NCBI RefSeq assembly: GCF_009720525.1 | Contig: NZ_CP043930.1 | Location: forward strand, 3,628,501 to 3,692,500 | DNA: 64,000 bases | Source of the DNA: Gimesia benthica | GTDB lineage: Bacteria > Planctomycetota > Planctomycetia > Planctomycetales > Planctomycetaceae | Direction: 5' to 3' | Shown: positions 9,863 through 18,228 of the stretch, piece after piece | Layout: each line of letters opens with the position of its first letter | How positions within the stretch are numbered: the first letter of the stretch is position 1 | Notes under the pieces: generated by a model | The model's input: only the letters and a program-made list of their open reading frames with translations | What the model was told of the DNA's origin: nothing | The model's database searches: none | Position numbers and translations under genes: made by a program

Positions 9863-11386
9863 TCACTCCCCGCGATTCACTCGGTTATTATCTTCTGCGC
9901 GGGCCTTCTTGATCGCCGTGCGTTGCTGGTCATTGTAGAAATCGGTTGTTAACGGCTTACGTTTTTCACCCGACAGGGTTTCCATCAACTGCAGCAGTTT
10001 GTCGACGATCTGCGGCTCCGCCTGAACTTCCAGGCCGGCGGTGCGGGCGGGCCAGGTGGTGTAGCCTCCCAGGTAATGCTGTTCGGGAGGCGGAATGTAA
10101 CCCGCGGCGCCGTTGGCCAGCCCCATGTTGAAGGTCTGCTTGAACGGACTCTGTGCTTTGAGCTTGAGCCCGGTAATCCCGTAGACTTCGTTCGGAATCG
10201 CCGTGATCCCCAGGTCGCCGATCCGAATCACCTGCAGCACGATCTGCTCCTGTGGATGCTCGTGAATCCACTGTGCCTGTTCCGCATAAACTTCTTCTTT
10301 CGATTTCGGACGACGTTCGCCCCGCGCCTGGTTGTACTTGTCTGCCCAGGCCAACCGCTCCTTGTTCGGCAGCCGGCGCTTGATAAGCAGCGACGATTCC
10401 GCCATCTTCAACTGTGACTCGGAACTTTCGTACTCGATCTGTTGATACGCTTTCCAGGCGATGTCGGCCAGTTCGCGGGCATACTGGTCGATCGAGTAAT
10501 CGGTGCGACGGGGCGCTCCATAATTCATCCACTGCAGATCACCGGAAGTTCCCTGGGACATGGCGGCCACGAACGGCTTCTCTCCTTTTGTACCGATTTT
10601 CTGTTCCAGCTCGTTACAGAACCGGCCGTAGTAATCAGACGAGAATCCACCCCGCGCGCCGAAATAGTGCATCGAGTAATTGGCCAGCAGACCAATGGGT
10701 CGTTTGCCATCCGCAGACTGAATACTGAGCAGAGACAGTTCCGTATCTGCGGGACCGGCGGGGCCGATGAAGGCGGGATTCTGATAGCCCGGATGCATGA
10801 TTGCCCGGACCGTTTTGTCGCCGAAAGGATCGACACCGTACTGCTCGGGGTCATGTAACCAGCGCCGGCAGTGCGTATGCTCGGGTGCATCAATACTGGT
10901 ATAGCCGACGCGTGCCGGCTCCAGGTTGGCGAATGCCTGTGCGATCCCTTGCGCCAGTTTCGGAGGCAGGAAACGCTCGTAACTGGGATCACTGCGGGTG
11001 CCCAGGCAAAAGTTCATCACACTGGGAGCAGAGTGCGTATGCGTGGAGGCGATCAGCATCCGATGAATGGGAATGCCGGTCTGTTTGCTGGCCAGCACTT
11101 TGGCCCGTTCGCAGACATCGCGGGGAATCATACAGGAATCGACGACGACGATGGCAATCGCCGCCCGGTCATTCTGCAGGACAAAACAGCGGGCTTTGAG
11201 TCGATCCAGGACTTTGTCCTGATTCTGTTCCAGAAACAACCCGTTCTGAATCGCCGGCAACGTAGGCGGCGTCACATCGACCGTGGCTGCTCCCGCGGAG
11301 AGCCCGCACTCACCGGATGTCGTCATGACAAACAGTGCCGCAAGCAGAATCAGGCTGGCTAAAACAGGTGGCATTGAAATTCGCAT
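9863..11386 (-). CDS. Secreted neutral/alkaline ceramidase-like hydrolase
   Basis: 507 residues with an N-terminal signal peptide (hydrophobic core about 7-25). AGAGGA lies 9 nt before the ATG. The N-terminal pattern SAGAATVDVTPP, then LKARCFVLQND..AIAIVVVDSCMIPRDV and ASTHTHSAPS, is that of the neutral/alkaline non-lysosomal ceramidase N-terminal domain, in which the THTHS histidines bind zinc. Planctomycetes carry many such exported proteins; most are uncharacterised and may cleave other amides. About 150 residues shorter than typical bacterial ceramidases, without the C-terminal Ig-like domain. Lies 27 nt downstream of the SGNH hydrolase on the same strand, a likely two-gene operon. Confidence 0.85.
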   Translation of the reverse strand: MRISMPPVLASLILLAALFVMTTSGECGLSAGAATVDVTPPTLPAIQNGLFLEQNQDKVLDRLKARCFVLQNDRAAIAIVVVDSCMIPRDVCERAKVLASKQTGIPIHRMLIASTHTHSAPSVMNFCLGTRSDPSYERFLPPKLAQGIAQAFANLEPARVGYTSIDAPEHTHCRRWLHDPEQYGVDPFGDKTVRAIMHPGYQNPAFIGPAGPADTELSLLSIQSADGKRPIGLLANYSMHYFGARGGFSSDYYGRFCNELEQKIGTKGEKPFVAAMSQGTSGDLQWMNYGAPRRTDYSIDQYARELADIAWKAYQQIEYESSESQLKMAESSLLIKRRLPNKERLAWADKYNQARGERRPKSKEEVYAEQAQWIHEHPQEQIVLQVIRIGDLGITAIPNEVYGITGLKLKAQSPFKQTFNMGLANGAAGYIPPPEQHYLGGYTTWPARTAGLEVQAEPQIVDKLLQLMETLSGEKRKPLTTDFYNDQQRTAIKKARAEDNNRVNRGE

Positions 11387-11413
11387 CGTCGGTTTCCTCT
11401 GATCCTCGGTGAA

Positions 11414-12256
11414 TTACTGTTTTGATTCCTGCGCCGGTTTGCGGGCTCGCAGTTTGGGTGCGAGATATTTCGCGGTTTCGTCAGCGATCACATTATAACC
11501 TGCCAGGTTCGGGTGCCGGTCCGAATACCAGCCGGGCAGATGTCCCAGGATCGGATCCAGCTCATTAGCCATCACGACCACCCGGCCTCCCGAGATAAAG
11601 GGTTTGACCAGAGCCTGATATTTTTCGGGAACCTTTTCCACAGGATATCGGCGGTAGTTGAGCATGTTAAAGCCCTGTTTGAGCTCAGCAGCATACCGTG
11701 GATAAATGTCAAACACTTCCAGCCCCTCTGCTTTCGCAACGCCAAAGATCAGATCGTTGATCTCTTTGCTCACCTCTTCATTGGCGAACGGAATCACTGT
11801 CATGGGAATCAGCACCGCCTGGGGATGGTCTTTGCGCAGACGGTCCAGCAGGGCATGGAAGTCTTTGGGGAAATTCTCCGTGAAGTTTTCCCGTTTCGCC
11901 CGGTCATTCAGCCCATAGCGGATGAAGATATAATCCACGCCCGGCAGCTTGGCCGCATCCCGATCGTAGCGGCCCGAGTCAAAGAGCCGCTTGATGTATT
12001 CGCCGCTCAAGCTGGAGTTGCTTACATGACAGGCCGGCAGATCACCTTCCGCGGCCAGCAGTTGTTCAATGACCGATTCCAGATGCGGTCCTTCCGGTTT
12101 CAACCGGCGGGGAATGCTGCCCTCTGTTGTGCTGTCGCCCAGCAGCAGGATTTGAATCTTGCCCTCATGCTCAGCCCGGGCAGAAGTCACAAGCAGCAAG
12201 AGCAGGCAGCACAGTGGCAATAGAAATTTCAGGGAACGAATGCGGGGTGGGTTCAT
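11414..12256 (-). CDS. Secreted SGNH/GDSL-type hydrolase
   Basis: 280 residues with a signal peptide (LLPLCCLLLLLVTSARA near 12-28). The SGNH blocks are visible: LLLGDSTTEG (nucleophilic Ser), an RYGLND block (Asn) and DRHPNLAGYNVIA with the Asp..His pair near 250. It is probably an esterase or acetyl-esterase acting on carbohydrate or lipid outside the cytoplasm. First gene of a pair with the ceramidase-like gene. Confidence 0.87.
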   Translation of the reverse strand: MNPPRIRSLKFLLPLCCLLLLLVTSARAEHEGKIQILLLGDSTTEGSIPRRLKPEGPHLESVIEQLLAAEGDLPACHVSNSSLSGEYIKRLFDSGRYDRDAAKLPGVDYIFIRYGLNDRAKRENFTENFPKDFHALLDRLRKDHPQAVLIPMTVIPFANEEVSKEINDLIFGVAKAEGLEVFDIYPRYAAELKQGFNMLNYRRYPVEKVPEKYQALVKPFISGGRVVVMANELDPILGHLPGWYSDRHPNLAGYNVIADETAKYLAPKLRARKPAQESKQ

Positions 12257-12650
12257 CAGTGGAGTCCTGTACGGTGGGTCATTCTGAGCGGGAAGGTAAA
12301 AAACGTTTGTCTGGTTGATTCATTATGCTCTACGGGGACGGGAAGATCAATTTACAGATCGGTGGCTCTCCGCGCAAACCGGGGGCTGAGCATCCAGATG
12401 CGACGGTGTCTCATAGAAAACACACATTTTTCTACCTGCCTGACTGCCAACACTTTGACGCAAACGCTGCCCTGCTCTGCACATCACTGGCATAGGTTTT
12501 GCGTAACTTAATTATTTACAAATGCGGGCACCTCACCCGAATCATACTCAGGTAGATTCACTTGCCTCAGATATCACCGCTGACACCGCCTGAGATATTC
12601 CTCACCAGAATCAATGAAACGAATTAACTCTCATGAAAAAGGAGGCAGCA
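12257..12650. other. Divergent intergenic region, 394 bp
   Basis: Lies between the leftward SGNH gene and the rightward BON-domain gene, so it should hold both promoters. I saw no tRNA, no clear inverted repeat and no open frame worth calling. AT-rich patches near 12500-12530 (TAACTTAATTATTTAC) are the best promoter candidates for the BON gene. Confidence 0.4.
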
Positions 12651-14177
12651 ATGGTTTTACTTACCTCTCAATGTCGAAGAACCTGGCTCTGTGTTCTGAC
12701 GACGCTAGTGCTACTCTTGGGATGTATTCCTCATCGCGAGGTCCAGGCAGAGCCCGAAATGACCAACCAGACCATCAGTGACAAAATCAGTGATGAAATG
12801 CTACTCGACCCGGGTGTGGTCTCGACCAGGCTCGACATCCAGACCGAAGATGGCATCGTCACGCTCTCCGGTCAGGTCAATAACATCCTGGCCAAAGAGC
12901 GAGCAGTGCGGATTGCTGAAACCGTCAAAGGGGTTCGGGCCGTGGTCAATCGGATTGAAGTCAAACCCTCGCCGCTGCGGACGGATGACGCAATCAAAAA
13001 AGATATCAAGACAGCGCTGCGTACCGATCCAGCAACGGAAGCCCGGGAGATTGATGTCCGCGTGAATGAAGGCGCTGTAAAGCTGACGGGCAAAGTGGAA
13101 TCGTATCAGGAACTGGATCTGGTTAGGAAGGTGGCCCAGGGAGTACGCGGTGTTGTTGATCTGCAGGAAGAGATTCACGTCTTTTACAAGGATGAACGTC
13201 CAGACCAGGAAATTGAAGAAGAAGTGCAGGAAACCCTCCGCTGGGATTCACAGATTAATGACCACATGATTACGGTCACCGTCGATCAGGGTCAGGTAAA
13301 GCTCGCAGGGGTCGTCGGTAGCGCTGCGGAAGTGCGGATGGCGAAAGCCGATGCCTGGGTCGCAGGCGTGGACGACGTGGATACAGAGCACCTGGAAGTT
13401 GATCCCTGGATACGTGAAGAAAAACTGCGCGGCGATAAGTTTGTGAGTAAAACAGAAGAAGAAATCAGCAGCGCAGTGCAGGATGCTTTACTGAGAGATC
13501 CGCGTGTGAAATTCTTCAACGTCGATGTCGAGGTAACAGGCCGAACAGTCACCCTGCGGGGAACGGTCGACAACCTCAAAGCCCGTCGTGCAGCCGCCCG
13601 CGATGCGAAAAATACGGTGGGCGTCAGCTATGTGGAAAATCGGCTGAAAACGAGATTCAATCAGAACCGTGAAGACTCGGCTATCGCCGCGGACGTCCGC
13701 GACGCCTTCTATCGCGATCCCTATATCGAACGTTTCGACATTACTGTCACCGTCCTGAATGACACCGCTTACCTGTATGGGAAGGTCGACTCGCAGTATG
13801 AGAAGGACCGCGCCGACGATCTGGCGTCACGGGTTCCCGGCGTCGTCGATGTCAGGAACTTCCTGAGTGTCGCGGAACAGCGGCCCTACGTTTCCGATCC
13901 CTACATTGATGATCTCTTCATCGATCAGGATGCTCTCGTACGATATGACCGCAGGTCACCTTACCAGTCGGATAAGGAAATCAAAAACGAAATTGAAGAT
14001 GAACTCTGGTGGAGCCCGTTCGTCAGTTCCGAGAAGATTAAGGTCTCCGTGGACGACGGTATCGCGACACTCAAAGGGCAGGTCAGTTCCTGGAGCGAAA
14101 GAAGAGCTTCCACCGAAAATGCTTACGAAGGAGGCGCCCTGCTCGTTGATAACGAACTGGTAGTGAATAGCGACTAA
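12651..14177 (+). CDS. Lipoprotein with six BON domains
   Basis: The start is set at the second ATG (12651): AAGGAGG (12639-12645) sits 5 nt before it, while the ATG at 12633 overlaps that ribosome site. About 508 residues. The signal peptide ends in LLLGC, a plausible lipobox, so it is probably a lipoprotein. Six successive BON modules of about 70 residues follow, each with the pattern I...V..AL..DP......I.V.V..G.V.L.G.V......R..A...A..V.GV..V.N.L. BON modules bind membranes or peptidoglycan-associated components; E. coli OsmY has two. Six in one chain is unusual. The cupin gene starts about 95 nt downstream. Confidence 0.88.
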   Translation: MVLLTSQCRRTWLCVLTTLVLLLGCIPHREVQAEPEMTNQTISDKISDEMLLDPGVVSTRLDIQTEDGIVTLSGQVNNILAKERAVRIAETVKGVRAVVNRIEVKPSPLRTDDAIKKDIKTALRTDPATEAREIDVRVNEGAVKLTGKVESYQELDLVRKVAQGVRGVVDLQEEIHVFYKDERPDQEIEEEVQETLRWDSQINDHMITVTVDQGQVKLAGVVGSAAEVRMAKADAWVAGVDDVDTEHLEVDPWIREEKLRGDKFVSKTEEEISSAVQDALLRDPRVKFFNVDVEVTGRTVTLRGTVDNLKARRAAARDAKNTVGVSYVENRLKTRFNQNREDSAIAADVRDAFYRDPYIERFDITVTVLNDTAYLYGKVDSQYEKDRADDLASRVPGVVDVRNFLSVAEQRPYVSDPYIDDLFIDQDALVRYDRRSPYQSDKEIKNEIEDELWWSPFVSSEKIKVSVDDGIATLKGQVSSWSERRASTENAYEGGALLVDNELVVNSD

Positions 14178-14212
14178 TTTCAGAGCCACTTTACAATACC
14201 GTTTCACTTTCA

Positions 14213-14243
14213 GTGAGCCGCGTCAGCATCTGGCGTGGCTCAC
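14213..14243. repeat. Inverted repeat between BON and cupin genes
   Basis: GTGAGCCGCG (14213-14222) and CGTGGCTCAC (14234-14243) pair at 9 of 10 positions around an 11-nt loop. No T-run follows, so it is either a poor terminator or a processing or regulatory hairpin between two co-directional genes. Confidence 0.5.
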
Positions 14244-14271
14244 ACCCATTTCAGCAGAAAGGAATTCAGAA

Positions 14272-14613
14272 ATGAATGATACCACTGTCAAAAAAGTAGA
14301 CTCAGCCCATTCACCCGAAGGAACGATGGGACAGAAATACCTGGCTTCCGGAGTTTCGGTTTCGATGCGACTCTGGGAAGAATCACCTGGATCGGTCGAC
14401 CCGCAACCGATGAGCCGGGATTATGAAGTCGTCGGATTCGTCATCAAAGGGACGGCTGAACTGGAACTGGAAGATCAGAAGCTGCTGCTCAATCCGGGCG
14501 AAAGCTGGCTGGTGCCGAAACATGCGGTTCACCGCTATCGGATCCTGGAACCGTTCGTCGCAGTCGAGGCCACAGCTCCACCGGCTCATGTGCATGATCG
14601 TGACAGTAAATAG
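14272..14613 (+). CDS. Single-domain cupin protein
   Basis: 113 residues with AAAGGA 8 nt upstream of the ATG. A small beta-barrel cupin: VVGFVIKGTAELELEDQKLLLNPGESWLVPKHAVHRYRILEPFVAVEATAPP carries the second cupin motif (PG....P....H). The first motif's His pair is mostly missing, so metal binding may rest on few ligands. Function unknown; it may be a small-molecule sensor or isomerase. The preceding BON lipoprotein could be co-transcribed. Confidence 0.8.
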   Translation: MNDTTVKKVDSAHSPEGTMGQKYLASGVSVSMRLWEESPGSVDPQPMSRDYEVVGFVIKGTAELELEDQKLLLNPGESWLVPKHAVHRYRILEPFVAVEATAPPAHVHDRDSK

Positions 14614-14741
14614 CCTCTGTACGATAGCAGTCTGAATTCGACTGCGATGATGGCCCCGTCTGATATTTCGACTGGTCTGAACATGGGGTGCACCCTAGAA
14701 TCCAGTAAGATCATCAATTCTGGAAACGGGGGCCTTTACCC

Positions 14742-14888
14742 ATGACACACCGCAAGTCAGAGCTGCCACAAAAGCGCTGCGCCGCCTGCGGGCGGCCTTT
14801 TACCTGGCGTAAAAAGTGGGCCCGTGTCTGGGAGGAAGTCAAGTACTGCAGCACGCGCTGTCGACGTGACCGAGGACAGACAGAGTGA
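14742..14888 (+). CDS. DUF2256 small zinc-finger protein (48 aa)
   Basis: Short gene, ATG at 14742, TGA at 14886-14888. The protein of 48 residues has Cys13-x2-Cys16 and Cys36-x3-Cys40 and the conserved core [20 protein letters not shown], which is the DUF2256 signature as I know it. Its stop overlaps the next start by 4 nt (GTGA at 14885), so translation is coupled to the phosphoesterase. Function unknown; the composition (Arg/Lys/Trp plus four Cys) suggests nucleic acid or cofactor binding. Confidence 0.85.
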   Translation: MTHRKSELPQKRCAACGRPFTWRKKWARVWEEVKYCSTRCRRDRGQTE

Positions 14889-15373
14889 AAATCGGCATCC
14901 TCTCAGACTCACACAATCACCTGGAGCGGACCGAACGCGCCGTCGCGCTGCTGCAGGAAGCGGGTGCCGAGGCGCTGTTTCATTGTGGCGACCTGGCGAC
15001 ACCCGAAATCGTCTCTGCCTGTGCGGTGCTCCCCTTCTATTTCACCTTTGGCAATCACGACGCCGACTCTGTCCCTCAACTCGAACAAGCGGCACAGGGA
15101 CAGGACATTCATTGTCTGCGCTGGGGCGGCGAAGTCAAACTGGCAAAAAGACGCATTGCCCTGGTGCACGGTCATATCAGCCGTGATCTGAAACCTCTGC
15201 TGGCTGCCGAGCCCGATTACCTGCTCACCGGCCATTCGCACCAGAATCACGACTTCCATGAAGGCACCACTCGCCGCATCAACCCCGGCGCCCTGTTCCG
15301 GGCGAAAGTCTTCACCGTCGCCACACTCGATCTGGCAACCGACGATCTGCAGTGGATCGAGGTACCCCGATGA
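14885..15373 (+). CDS. YfcE/MJ0936-type metallophosphoesterase
   Basis: 162 residues from the GTG at 14885. All five metallophosphatase blocks are present: D-S-H (residues 7-9, within GILSDSHNH), GD (FHCGDLAT), GNHD, VHGH and GHSH. This small family hydrolyses phosphodiesters such as bis-pNPP or cyclic nucleotides in vitro; the in vivo substrate is unknown. It overlaps both neighbours by 4 nt, forming an operon of DUF2256, phosphoesterase and HEAT-like protein. Confidence 0.92.
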   Translation: MKIGILSDSHNHLERTERAVALLQEAGAEALFHCGDLATPEIVSACAVLPFYFTFGNHDADSVPQLEQAAQGQDIHCLRWGGEVKLAKRRIALVHGHISRDLKPLLAAEPDYLLTGHSHQNHDFHEGTTRRINPGALFRAKVFTVATLDLATDDLQWIEVPR

Positions 15374-16008
15374 AACCATCAAAATTCTACCTCAAATATA
15401 ATCGCAGCGGACTGGGTTGCCTGCTGTTGATCATCGGTACCCCTGTGGCATTGTTTCTGTTCTGGCATCTGGCACCCTCCAGTTGGATTCTGCGACTTGA
15501 ACTACAGAATCAATTGGAAAGAATGGCCTATGATACGAGTTGCTCAGCAGGCCCAGAGGCGATTCCGTTACTACAGGAATACCTGGCTCATCAAAATGCC
15601 AACACCCGATTTATCACCGTCAGTGCAACTGGTGCCTATATTGGTTCTCACCAGGAAAGCAGTCAGCCACTGATTACCGCAATTTGTAACCTGGCGCTCC
15701 ATGACAAAAGCCTCAAGGTACGACTACACGCAATAAGCACACTCCGGCAGGTCTTTAATACTTCAACTGAGGTCGATCACACCGTGCTGGAACTGATGAA
15801 CCACCAGAGCGAAGCCATCCGCTTTGAAGCCAGAGAGTTGCTGCTGATTCGCATTGGCCGCGGAATTGAGGTCTCAACAGAGCTTTGCACGATCCGTGAG
15901 CAGTTGAAGCCTGCACTCGAAACAGCAGAAATAGCAGACCCTGATAATTGCGCTGTGAAAAATCTCAAAACGTTTCTGGAGAAGTGTGACATGGCTCAGG
16001 AGCAGTAA
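15370..16008 (+). CDS. Membrane protein with HEAT-like repeats, uncharacterised
   Basis: ATG at 15370 overlaps the phosphoesterase stop (ATGA), with GAGG 8 nt upstream; an in-frame GTG at 15352 is less likely. 212 residues: one N-terminal transmembrane helix (about 11-34), then alpha-helical pairs such as ITAICNLALHDKSLKVRLHAISTL and VLELMNHQSEAIRFEARELLLI that look like HEAT repeats. Such scaffolds bind proteins. No specific function can be given. Confidence 0.75.
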   Translation: MKPSKFYLKYNRSGLGCLLLIIGTPVALFLFWHLAPSSWILRLELQNQLERMAYDTSCSAGPEAIPLLQEYLAHQNANTRFITVSATGAYIGSHQESSQPLITAICNLALHDKSLKVRLHAISTLRQVFNTSTEVDHTVLELMNHQSEAIRFEARELLLIRIGRGIEVSTELCTIREQLKPALETAEIADPDNCAVKNLKTFLEKCDMAQEQ

Positions 16009-16079
16009 GGGCAGCGTGGTTTCTATGACCTTAATCGTCAAGTCTTATCAGGAACAAAATACGCTTGATACAAATCAAC

Positions 16080-16367
16080 CTAATCGGGAAACCGACAGAC
16101 CTGAATGGTGGCCAGCTTCTGAAGCAGCTTTTCGAATTCTGCTTCTGTGATAATGACCTCTTCCTCATAGATGCAGAAACGCACACCTTCGAAAGGCTCT
16201 TCATCAAATTCCAGAGACTCAGGAAATTCACAGAAACAAACATCCAAACCATAACTGACCCGGTTCTTGAGACCATGAATTATGTCCCAGAATTCATGGT
16301 CACCGATCGCATTAAAAAATGTCTGGACAGGAAACAGCGGATCCTGTAACTGAATTCTTATAGGCAT
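16080..16367 (-). CDS. Small acidic protein, unrecognised
   Basis: 95 residues. AGGAG stands 6 nt before the ATG at 16367, which supports this strand over an overlapping frame on the plus strand (16065-16349) that lacks a ribosome site. The C-terminal half (EEPFEGVRFCIYEEEVIITEAEF-like) has the look of small immunity proteins of contact-dependent or polymorphic toxins, but I cannot name a family and no toxin gene is adjacent. Acidic, no signal or membrane segment. Confidence 0.65.
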   Translation of the reverse strand: MPIRIQLQDPLFPVQTFFNAIGDHEFWDIIHGLKNRVSYGLDVCFCEFPESLEFDEEPFEGVRFCIYEEEVIITEAEFEKLLQKLATIQVCRFPD

Positions 16368-16403
16368 CCTCTGCTCCTATCCAGCAAATGGCAGGTAGAT
16401 AAC

Positions 16404-17483
16404 TCAGCCCCGGGGTACGCCCAGGCAGATACGAAAGCCGTCGCGGGAATCGGAATAATAATCGCTCTTGAGTCCCAGGCGGACGGCGCAGCGGGCATTG
16501 CCGGGCACGTCGTAGTAATTCCCACCCCGGCAGACCGGGCGGCGATTCTGGTCCACTAAATAAACTTCTTCATGGCCTCCCGTGGGATCGAAATGATCGA
16601 GGACGATTTCCCAGACGCCGCCACACATGTCGGCCAGTCCGAAACCGTTGCGTCCCATCTCGCCATAATGGTCGACGGGAGAGACAAACGCGAAGCCATC
16701 ACTCCACGGGGCATTCGCCAGCGGCCAGATTTTGTTGCGTCCGGGTAGAAAATCGACGGCGGAGATATTCAGGCGACCTTCGCCATCCCGCAGATCATCG
16801 CCCCACCAGAAATAGTGACTCTCGGTGCTTCCCCCCCGACAGGCATATGCCCACTCGGCTTCGGTGGGCAGGCGGTACTCCAGACCTTCCGGCAGGCGGC
16901 CCGCTTTACGTTCTCGCTCGGTCAGCCATTTGCAGAACGCACGGCCGTCGTTCCAGCTCACACAGACGACCGGATAGCAGTCGCGCAGTGGAAATCCGAA
17001 ACCCGGGTCACGCCAGCTTTTGCCTTTTACCGAAATCCAGGGGTGCGGCGGCGCTTTAGCCGTAATCTTCCAGTTGGGATCAAAGACCTGCGTTTCTCCA
17101 TCCGGCTTCTCGGCATCGGTCACGTAGCCACTCTCTTCGACAAAGCGTTTGAACTGGCCGACGCTGACCTCGGTCCGTCCCATCCAGAAACCGTCTTTGA
17201 CCTGCATCGGACGTGGCTTTTCTCCTTCGTAGGACTCGCGCACGGTGCCCGGTGTCGCACCCCCTTCAATCCCTGTTGCCCAGGCTTTTTCCTCCGGAGT
17301 ACTGCCCATCATGAACTTGCCCGGCGGAATATACAGGACCTCCAGTGAAACGTCTGCTCCCAGATCAATCTGTTTTGAATTGCCCTGCGCTGGTGGATCA
17401 GCGGCGGATGATTTCGCGGGCAGAACGACATTGAAAATGACTCCAGATAACAACAGCAGACGCAGCACATTTGTGATTCTCAT
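16404..17483 (-). CDS. Secreted FGE/SUMF1-fold protein lacking the catalytic cysteines
   Basis: 359 residues with a signal peptide (about 1-27). The formylglycine-generating-enzyme fold is clear: IPPGKFMMGS, then PVVCVSWNDGRAFCKWL, YRLPTEAEWAYACRGG, GLADMCGGVWEIV and a C-terminal CRGGNYY...RCAVRLG...DGFRICLG. In true FGE the segment after RGGS-Y carries two copper-binding cysteines (Cys336 and Cys341 in human). Here it reads NYYDVPGNARC, so both are absent. It is therefore probably not a sulfatase activator but one of the many exported SUMF-fold proteins of planctomycetes. Confidence 0.87.
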   Translation of the reverse strand: MRITNVLRLLLLSGVIFNVVLPAKSSAADPPAQGNSKQIDLGADVSLEVLYIPPGKFMMGSTPEEKAWATGIEGGATPGTVRESYEGEKPRPMQVKDGFWMGRTEVSVGQFKRFVEESGYVTDAEKPDGETQVFDPNWKITAKAPPHPWISVKGKSWRDPGFGFPLRDCYPVVCVSWNDGRAFCKWLTERERKAGRLPEGLEYRLPTEAEWAYACRGGSTESHYFWWGDDLRDGEGRLNISAVDFLPGRNKIWPLANAPWSDGFAFVSPVDHYGEMGRNGFGLADMCGGVWEIVLDHFDPTGGHEEVYLVDQNRRPVCRGGNYYDVPGNARCAVRLGLKSDYYSDSRDGFRICLGVPRG

Positions 17484-17762
17484 CAGGCGGGTTCCTTGTT
17501 AAGGTAGGCTAAGCGAGCAGGCAGGAAATCTCCGATCATTTACCATAAGGAATCGCAACCGGCAGATCAACAATATTTTTTTGGCCGATCTCCCGATTCG
17601 ATGAAAGTGATGCCAATGAGTCTTCAGAAAAAACAGGATGGTTACTGGTACGGCGACGATGTGATACCCGGTTTGACAGATCCACTCTGTGTAGTACCAT
17701 GAGTGGCTGTCTCATCCTGCCAGGATGATTGGTCTGTTGATGTGATCGCGACCGGAGGTTTT

Positions 17763-18092
17763 ATGGGGTATCGAGCTTTCTATTGCTGTTATAAAACCAA
17801 TGAGACACTCAGCGCGGAAGAAGCCTGTGAGATGGATCTGTCTGTCGCCGCCGATCGGATCCTGGAACTCCTGCAGGGTGACGAGGATTTCTTCGGTCTG
17901 ATCGACGATCACAATACCACACTGCAATTCCTCCGCAACGGCGATACGATCTGGATGGAAATTCCGATTCCAGACAAGCAGGGAAGTTACGGAAAATACA
18001 TCCCGCTCAGTGAAGTGAGCGCGCTGGTCGCTGACTTACCCACCCAGATCGATCTGAATGATTTCTCAGAAATGCAGTTTCAACCCTGGTGA
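17763..18092 (+). CDS. Small conserved-looking protein, unrecognised
   Basis: 109 residues. The ATG at 17763 has GGAGG (17754-17758) 4 nt upstream, so it is chosen over an in-frame GTG at 17703. The chain is acidic (many Asp/Glu), begins MGYRAFYCCYK and contains FLRNGDTIWMEIPIPDKQG. No membrane segment or signal peptide. Could be an immunity-type or enzyme-accessory protein; I do not recognise the family. Confidence 0.7.
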   Translation: MGYRAFYCCYKTNETLSAEEACEMDLSVAADRILELLQGDEDFFGLIDDHNTTLQFLRNGDTIWMEIPIPDKQGSYGKYIPLSEVSALVADLPTQIDLNDFSEMQFQPW

Positions 18093-18228
18093 TCCGACAG
18101 GCTGTCTGTACCTATTCCATGGTTAATTGACGCTGGTCGGGCCGCTTCCTATATTCGAGGCAGGTCGTGCTGTGCTAACGCAGTCACGCAAACTACCTTC
18201 CCACTTGTTACCAACCTCAGGTTCCTCA

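Noticed and set aside
17601..17702. 33-codon open frame (MKVMPMSLQKKQDGYWYGDDV...)
   Set aside because: No ribosome site and no recognised homology; it could be the remnant of a longer gene, but nothing else supports it.
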